Shown here one piece after another: positions 1 through 64,000 of a DNA stretch of 64,000 nt (its first letter is position 1; every line of letters starts with the position of its first letter). Where the stretch lies: assembly GCA_013400975.1 (NCBI GenBank), contig WBMZ01002674.1:87367-151366 (forward strand), read 5' to 3'. Origin of the DNA: Atrichornis clamosus. Its lineage: Eukaryota; Chordata; Aves; Passeriformes; Menuridae. The translations under genes and the position numbers were made by a program. The notes beneath the pieces were generated by a model. The model was not told the origin of the DNA and did no database searches. It saw only the letters and a list, made by a program, of their open reading frames with translations.

Positions 1-217
1 CCTGGGGTTTTTCTGTTTGTTTGAGCTTTTTAAATTTGTTTATCAGTTTGCTGTGGGGTGACTTGCCATGCTTGGTGGGGAAACATTTGCATATGGTTCT
101 CTCTTCCTACGGAGTACATATGTTGGAGAAAGGCATATAGCCTCCTATGTTAAAGGATGGCATCTTTTTTTACCTTGAGTGCACAAGAGGTATTTTTTCC
201 ATTGTTCATTATGATGA

Positions 218-8894
<8,677 letters not shown>

Positions 8895-9564
8895 AAAGCC
8901 TGGCTGGCTTTGGGAAAGGAAAAGAAAATGTGTATTTCAAACTTTAGTTTTAAAGAGAATGTCAATGAGCAAGCAGAGAGCAGTGTCAGGGTAGGTGAGA
9001 GCTGAATAAGAAGCTGCCCTTGGCAGTGGTTTCCATTGTGGCCTCTGGGGGAGTTCTGTGGGTGACAAAGTGTGACAAAGCAGTGCAGGGCTGGGAATTG
9101 CTTCCTGCATCAGCTGCTGTAAATAGCTCCTTGAAGGTTGCTTCTTTTGACACTGCCAAAGCCATTGTCCTTCTGCCTACAACACGACAGTATTCCCTGT
9201 GCAGCTCCTCAGGCTTTGGCTTTTGGTGTTAACACACCTCCAGTTCTGGCTGGAATTTTGCTTTCTACCATGGGTGTCGTGTGCTGCAGTCAGCCAAATT
9301 TAAGGAGTGTTTTTAGGTGGAGAAAGGTGTATTTCTGCAGGGAAGCTGCTCAGTTCTTTGTGGGATGTTTGCCAACCAGAATGTTACTGCAGAAAACCTC
9401 TGTAGTTACTACCTCTGTAGTGGCAAGATGTTTCTGTAAGCAATGATTTGCCATTAAGAACAGGTCACGGTTAAAGGTGAGACATGTCTGGTGCTTAGGG
9501 TGCTCAGGATGTCCCAGGGCTAACAGCAAGGTGAGGGACTTGGGACTGGCTTAGCACGGAGACC

Positions 9565-9590
9565 TTTTTTTTTTTTTCCCCCCTCCCCCC
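9565..9590. repeat. T13/C-rich homopolymer tract
   Basis: Thirteen Ts followed by two runs of six Cs separated by one T, in the NDE1 3'UTR. Low complexity, likely length-variable. Confidence 0.8.
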
Positions 9591-10156
9591 ATAGAGGCAC
9601 ATAAAGCCTGGCAGTTGTAGGAAGCCAAAGACCTGATTAAGTTTCTAGTTGTAACATCTTGGTAGGTGGGTTTTACTGCTTTACAAACCTCTCCTTACTA
9701 ATGTGCCTTGGGCGTTAGTGGTTTTTATTTTTGTTTTATTTTTCTATGTGAATACATCAGCTGTTACTAATTTAGAAATGTTGTTTTGACCTGAAAAGCC
9801 CTTTATGCTAGAGAATCGTATATGAGTAGAGAATTATTTTTAAACCATTGTTCCCCCTGTAGAATATTACTGCATTTGTTTTTTAAATGGAGTAGATTCA
9901 GTGTTTATGTTATGGAAACCTGTACTTGTAAAACTAATCATGACTAAACAATTTTTATGGTGGGGTTTTTTTTGTGGCAGGGGATAGGGAGAGCTAACTT
10001 GACAAAAGAATATATAAATGGGTTTGAGGTTTGTTTTTTTTTTTAAGAAAGTGCTGTGAAAACAGCCACTGATGCATCTATTTCTCTAGAATATGGAAAC
10101 CACAGATGATTTCCATTTTTCAGTCCACCTATGAAGTTGGTTTAACTGGGGAGCAG

Positions 10157-10162
10157 AATAAA
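10157..10162 (+). terminator. NDE1: NDE1 polyadenylation signal AATAAA (candidate)
   Basis: Canonical hexamer about 1.26 kb after the NDE1 stop, followed within 20-60 bases by GT-rich sequence (tgtgagttgttgatg; gttgttactgtgg). Cleavage is expected near 10175-10185. Confidence 0.6.
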
Positions 10163-10180
10163 GCTTATTTTGAATGTGAG

Positions 10181-12339
10181 TTGTTGATGCATTTTGAGTT
10201 CTTTGCAAGTTGTTACTGTGGTTTATGCAGATATTTGGTACCAGTTCCTCATCTGTTTCTGATTGATGAAGTTTAAAAAGGTACTGTTTGGTTTGATAAA
10301 TCATATGCAAAGATTTTCCTACATCTCTTTGTACCCTAAGAAATATTTCCTACCCTAAGGGATGTAAATATTGCCATAGCTAAAGTTCCCTCTGGGATTT
10401 ACAGTGCTTAGCATTGGCATTGCTCTCTCTTATAATCTTGAACTCAGGATTTTTGTCCTTTTACACTGTTGTGATAGGGCAAGGGGCAGTGGTTTTAAGA
10501 TAAAAGAGGGTCAATTTAGGTTAGATTAAGGGGAGAATTTTTTACCATGAGGTTGGTGAAACACTGGCACAGTTTGCCTAGAGAGGTGGTGGATGTCCCA
10601 TCCCTGAAAACATTCAAGGTGAAGTTGGACAGGGCTCTGAACAACCTGATGTAGCTGAAGATGTCCCTGCTTGTTGCAGGAGGTTGGCATAGATGAACTT
10701 TAAAGGTCCCTTCCAACCCAAACCATTCTTTGAAGACAAAGTTGTGTTTTCCTTATCTTGCCAGAACTTGCCTGCTTGGTGAGCAAGTTGACTTGTAATC
10801 AGATTTGAGACACAGCACTGAGATAAGGTGGAAAGCTGGAAAATTGTGTCTGTGCTAATACTGTATATTTTACAGATATATTGTTAATTTGACTACAGAT
10901 GTAATTAGAGAGATCTGGTGTGGATATGCTTTTGATAATTGTCAAAATAATTGAGTCCAGAGCAGTCACCTTTGTAGTGGTACAGAGGAGCTTTTAGTTC
11001 AGTCCCTGTTGCAGAGGGATGCTTTGCTTTCTATGGTGTTACCAAAACAACTCTGGCTCCCTATTTTGTCACAACCTTTGCAGAAGAGGGACTGGAACCT
11101 GAGTTTCTCAAGTGATAGGGCAGTGCTTTGACCATCAGACCAACCTCTATCTTTATGCATGTGAATTTTCTGGAAGAATTCCTTGTCGAAGTGCAGGGCT
11201 CCATGTTCAGTTTGCTGGTTCTGCTCTAAGTGTTGGTACTTTAAGAGCATTTTATATGAAGTCTGACTTGCCTGGTCTCCTTGTTCCCACACATGCAGGC
11301 TCACAAACTGTGTTAACAGCCAGCACTTGAGCATCTTTACAGAGCTGGGCTCTGTGCCTCATCAAGCAATGAAACAGTCTTACCCAATAGCTCCTAACCC
11401 TGCTCTGCTCAGCTTGTCATCTTAATCACCCTAAATGGATTCTTCCTTTACTCTTTCATGAGCAGAGAGAATTCTCTGGGCTCTGATTCTGCTGGCTAAA
11501 TGGTGCCTAGTCTGAATCCCCAGTTTGTGATCTCTGGAACAATGCTTAGATTTAGAAGATGATAGCTTTAGCTGTCAAGGTGGATGTTTGTGCATGGTTT
11601 GCTCTCCCTGTAGTCACACTGTTTAAGGTTCACTTGCTGTTCAATTGAAGGCAGCATCAAGTAAGGTCTCTGCACTGGAATTAGAGTAGTTTTACATCCT
11701 GCTTTGCTGTGTGTGGCTCCCTACTGCCCCGGTGTGACCACAGAGCTGCTGCTGCCTGAAAGTGCTTCGGCTGCATGGGTTTGTAGTAGGTCCTAGTAGC
11801 TCCCAGGAGTACCTTGTGGTCTTGTTGGTCCAAAAATAAAAAGTAACTGCATGCTGATCCTTTAGTGCAGAATAACTTGGCTTAGATTTCTGCTTTAAGT
11901 GTTGGCTGCTGTTGCTAATTGTTTTCAGCCTGCTGTAGGGGCTTTGGTTGCAAATACTTCTACGTGTAACAGACTTCAAGGGTGGGTTCAGTTGCCTACA
12001 GACAGGTAGGGCCCTGCCTGCTTTCCAGCTCCTGCACCAGAGTGCTGCAAGTCTCCTGCAGGTCCTGTGCTGTGTCTCTCAGCCCTTGAATACATCCTAG
12101 GGCACCTCAGTTAGCACTCTGTGCATGAGGTAATCAAACCTGTCCCAAGTACTTAGGCCATTTTACTTCCACCTCAGTGTACATGCTTTTCTGTATTTCT
12201 GCAAAAGCAATTGCTTTGGAGAAAGTCAGGGTTTTGTTCTAATGCTTACAGATGACCTTTTCTAAGAAGTATTTCAGTTGTAGAGAAGCTCTGCTGAATC
12301 CCCCACTCCCTTCCAGTGACACCTGTGCACACAAATACT
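10181..12339. other. NDE1-MYH11 intergenic gap
   Basis: About 2.2 kb between the two inferred convergent poly(A) sites. Apart from the CR1 fragment I see no gene, tRNA or conserved-looking frame. In mammals the convergent pair can overlap; here the most obvious poly(A) signals leave a gap. Confidence 0.6.
10466..10733 (+). mobile_element. CR1 LINE 3'-end fragment
   Basis: Diverged 3' terminal piece of a chicken-repeat-1 LINE in forward orientation. Recognisable blocks in the right order are gtgatagggcaaggggca, aggtggtggatgtcccatcc, gacagggctctgaacaacct, ctgcttgttgcaggagg and aaggtcccttccaaccc. 5'-truncated, with no ORF, as is usual for CR1. A hallmark of sauropsid, especially bird, genomes. 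Confidence 0.88.
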
Positions 12340-12870
12340 GGAGTCGTTTTTATAGCTTTTTATTAGTGTGTAAGCACATCCTTGGTGCATATAAAACTGT
12401 AACAGTTGACTTAATTTGAACAAATGATATTTTTCAGTAAGTGATTAAAAAGGCACTTCCACCTTGTGAATTGTGTATCAGGGGTGTAGTAACCAGGGGA
12501 AAGCCCTATACTGAATATTCAAAATGAAAGTTTAAGAAAAGATTAACTGATCAATGCCTTTTCTTTTTTCTTCCTGCAACAGTCTCACAAATCCTGTGTA
12601 GGCTATAGTTCACTGAGATTTAAATCATTTGACCTGCTAGAACTCACTTTCTGCAATATTCTCAAAGTCAATTACTCTGTTAAAAAACCCCACCTTTTCA
12701 TGATGAGTTTTGGCGTACTTTTAACGTCAATCTATACATCGGAGACAAGGCAGTTGTGCTTTTATCTGTCAGAGGAGTGGGTGTATGTGACCTTGACACT
12801 AAGAGTAGACTTATACAGTGCTAAATATCGTCCTCCCTCCCCTTGCTGCAGTGCAATTTTTAAAGCGTGT
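12340..12870 (-). other. MYH11: MYH11 3' untranslated region (inferred)
   Basis: About 530 nt from the TAA to the probable cleavage site, with no further reading frame on this strand. The boundary is inferred from the poly(A) signal at 12359-12364 and its GT-rich downstream element. A longer UTR from weaker downstream signals cannot be excluded. Confidence 0.6.
12359..12364 (-). terminator. MYH11: MYH11 polyadenylation signal AATAAA (candidate)
   Basis: On the - strand AATAAA is followed 20-40 nt later by tatttgtgtgcacaggtgtc, a good GT-rich downstream element. The first canonical hexamer I see after the stop codon. Confidence 0.65.
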
Positions 12871-61876
<49,006 letters not shown>

Positions 61877-61893
61877 TTTGACTCAGCAAACAC
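61877..61893 (-). other. MYH11: MYH11 5'UTR part in the ATG exon
   Basis: Seventeen nt between the acceptor (cttcctcaacag) and the ATG. The rest of the 5'UTR should be on an upstream non-coding exon, as in other vertebrate MYH11 genes. Confidence 0.75.
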
Positions 61894-64000
61894 CTGTTGA
61901 GGAAGAAAAATATTCTGCTTTAATGGGATAAAGGGAGGCAAATGTGGAGACATTCCAGGCAACACACATTTGTCAAATCTGTCATGCAGTGGGTCCAAAG
62001 AACTATAGGTCCAGTGTATTATCTCACTTTTCCATGTGGATGCTTTCGGGTGCCAGCTTAGATACCTTAGAATGTCTGTGTTCAGATTCCCATGCCTTTG
62101 TTACTATGTCTGAAATCACCAAAATCAAAAGCTTCATGGCACGAAATCAAATGAGGACATCTGGACTTACTATTTTATCTTGTTTACATTTTACTGAAGA
62201 TCAGAGAGAAAAGTAAGGCGTTAACTAATGCCTGGGCAATGAGACTGTCAGAACTGCACCAAGACCACCAGCTGATCACCTTCCTGCAGCCTCAGCCCCT
62301 GCCCATCACAAAGTTAACTGAATTCAGACAAGTACAAAATTTCCCATCACCCAAATACTGTTGGGTGCATACTGAAATACAACTCAATAATGAAATAAAT
62401 AGTAGAAGAATTATTCCCAGTCTCTGTTCCAGCAAGAACAGAAATGAACCTTTCTTGCAAATGACTGTTTCCAATCACTCTAATACCACTTCATTTGGGG
62501 AAAAACAAAATTAAGACAAAGTCAAAAAGAAAAAGCAGAAAAAGGAATTGTTATCAGCACTGCTGGTGAAGGAGAAGTAATTTAGAGTTATGCCCTCCCC
62601 ATGGGTCAGAGAGTGGAAGCTGATCGTTTATGAAGGGTAAATGTCTATCACATGAGAGGGAGGAGAAATAAAACAAGCCTGGAAATTGCCTCAGCTAGAA
62701 GATACCCTGAACCTTGATGCTCAGACTGGAGGGATGCTGCAGCTGTGTCATGCAGTTGCACATGGGCACAGCAGCACCGTGCAGCTGCACACAGATAAAG
62801 CAGCTGGATGTATCTGCTCCATAGGGGAGAGCCATGGGAGAGCCATGGCTGCTTTGCACTGTGTTGAGGCAGGAGGCAGCTGCTTTCCTGCTCTGGCCAC
62901 TGAAGATTGGATGTGGCTGCAAGATCTGTGCTGATAATGCTGGAGCTTTCATTAGAGTTCTGCTCTGTCCCATGGGGGACACAGGTCTAAATGAGGGAAG
63001 GAGTAAACAGAGGATTTGTGGTTTGCTTCAGGGCAGAAAGAATCCTGCTGGTTGGGAAATCTTTAGTGCAGTGGGGCAGAAAGGAGAGCTGGGGAGGAGC
63101 CACAAAGAGCATGTGCCCAAGAAAAACATCTGTAGGAGACAGAGGCTGTTTCATTTCCTTATTGAGAATGAGTTTCATATTTACAGCATTCAAACAAACA
63201 TGAATCTTGAGGGAGCTTGGAGAACTGACTGCTAAAGATGTCAGCAATCAACCCGTAAGCAGAACAATATTTGTAACGACCCAGCTCTGTGGTATGTAGC
63301 CAAATGGACACCCTGTGCTCTGGGAGTACCAGAGCTTGCTTTCCAAATATTTGTCCCTGAAGCCTTCCCACAGATTAATGTTTTTTTGCAAGGCCACACT
63401 GTATGAGGGGTCTGAGAAGGAAACATGGATCATGCAGAAGGTGATATAAAGCTTAAAAACAAAACTAGGATTTTTAGAGGCGCCTAAGAAGGTCAGATGA
63501 TATCCCACTGAAATCCAGTGGAAATTAGATGCCCCAGCTCTTTGAACTCCCTTGACAATTGTCTCATTGTCTCCTCTAAAAAAAAAAAAAGCTAAATGTG
63601 CTTGTTCTAGAGCCTCTCCTGGAAATCCCAAACAGGGACATTCACCCAGGTAATCCATCAACACGCAGTGTGTGAGGGAGAGCCTGGCAGGCTGGATCTG
63701 TGCACGGCCACTGGCCCCCGTGCAGTGCTCCCCGCTGCCGGGGCTCTGTGAGGGAGCATCTGTAGGATGTGGCCCTCTGCTCGCTCCCAGGAGATTCTTG
63801 GAAGAGAGCAAGAGGAAACTATTTGACCTCTGTGTGGATTAAGGCAGAAAATGCTCCCTGGTTGCCAAGAGGGCTGGTAGAGCTGCACAGTTCCAATAAT
63901 GGAGATGGTATTCTCTCCAGCTGAGCTTTCCAGCTGGCGGCTGCAGGGGGAAGCTGACTGGGCAGGGGAGCCATGGAAGCACTGCCCCATCTCCAGAGCT
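61894..64000 (-). other. MYH11: MYH11 intron upstream of the ATG exon (partial)
   Basis: Runs off the window. I could not identify the non-coding first exon, TATA box or CpG island. The longest open frame (63248-63811, - strand) shows no protein family and is probably chance. Confidence 0.65.

Larger units (their letters stand above)
8895..10180 (+). other. NDE1: NDE1 3' untranslated region (inferred)
   Basis: Sequence from the stop codon to the probable poly(A) site, without a further credible reading frame. It contains a T13 run followed by C-rich sequence (9565-9590) and several T-rich blocks. The end is inferred from AATAAA at 10157-10162 and the GT-rich stretch after it. Other cleavage sites are possible. 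Confidence 0.6.

Noticed and set aside
63248..63811. 187-codon open frame on the - strand, the longest outside known exons
   Set aside because: No recognisable domain, composition typical of non-coding DNA, lies in the upstream MYH11 intron, and no splice or promoter context was seen.
63660..63990. Possible MYH11 promoter or first exon in a GC-richer stretch
   Set aside because: No CpG island, TATA, CArG pair or donor in a convincing arrangement; the first exon is more likely outside the window.

Overview
This window comes from a vertebrate nuclear genome, almost certainly a bird. It carries two spliced protein-coding genes in a tail-to-tail arrangement. On the + strand is the 3' part of NDE1 (dynein/LIS1 adaptor). 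On the - strand is the entire known coding region of MYH11 (smooth-muscle myosin heavy chain). The bird call rests on three things: MYH11 residues that match the chicken gizzard protein better than the mammalian one where they differ, a 3'-end fragment of an avian-type CR1 LINE between the genes, and compact introns. Several residues differ from chicken as I remember it, so a non-chicken bird is likely. NDE1 and MYH11 are also neighbours in mammals (human 16p13.11).

Layout. Positions 1-10180: seven NDE1 exons (244-8894 coding), entering at about residue 29 and running to a TGA, then a ~1.3 kb 3'UTR with AATAAA at 10157. Positions 10181-12340: a short intergenic gap with the CR1 fragment. Positions 12340-61893: MYH11 read right to left. 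The MYH11 3'UTR and last coding exon lie at 12340-13009, the coiled-coil rod at about 16.9-28.5 kb, the lever arm and motor at about 28.8-43.1 kb, and three 5' coding exons at 50.1, 56.7 and 61.5 kb separated by large introns. Positions 61894-64000: the start of the intron upstream of the ATG exon; the non-coding first exon and promoter were not found and probably lie beyond the window.

I resolved 40 constitutive MYH11 coding exons with GT-AG borders and compatible phases. They sum to 5922 nt, or 1973 residues plus stop, essentially the family length (human SM1 is 1972). Every hallmark motor motif is intact. Both classic smooth-muscle alternative exons are also visible: the 21-nt SM-B loop-1 exon (41290-41310, QGPSFAY) and a 32-nt candidate SM2 tail exon (15802-15833) with an in-frame stop.

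The most interesting unexplained structure is regulatory. The intron downstream of the SM-B exon holds repeated transcript-strand UGCAUG (RBFOX-type) motifs: one 51 nt after the exon and four within 154 bp about 1.6-1.7 kb downstream. This resembles the distal splicing enhancer described for the paralogous N30 exon of MYH10. Perfect CArG boxes in two large 5' introns, one of them near MEF2-like and E-box motifs, are candidate smooth-muscle enhancers.
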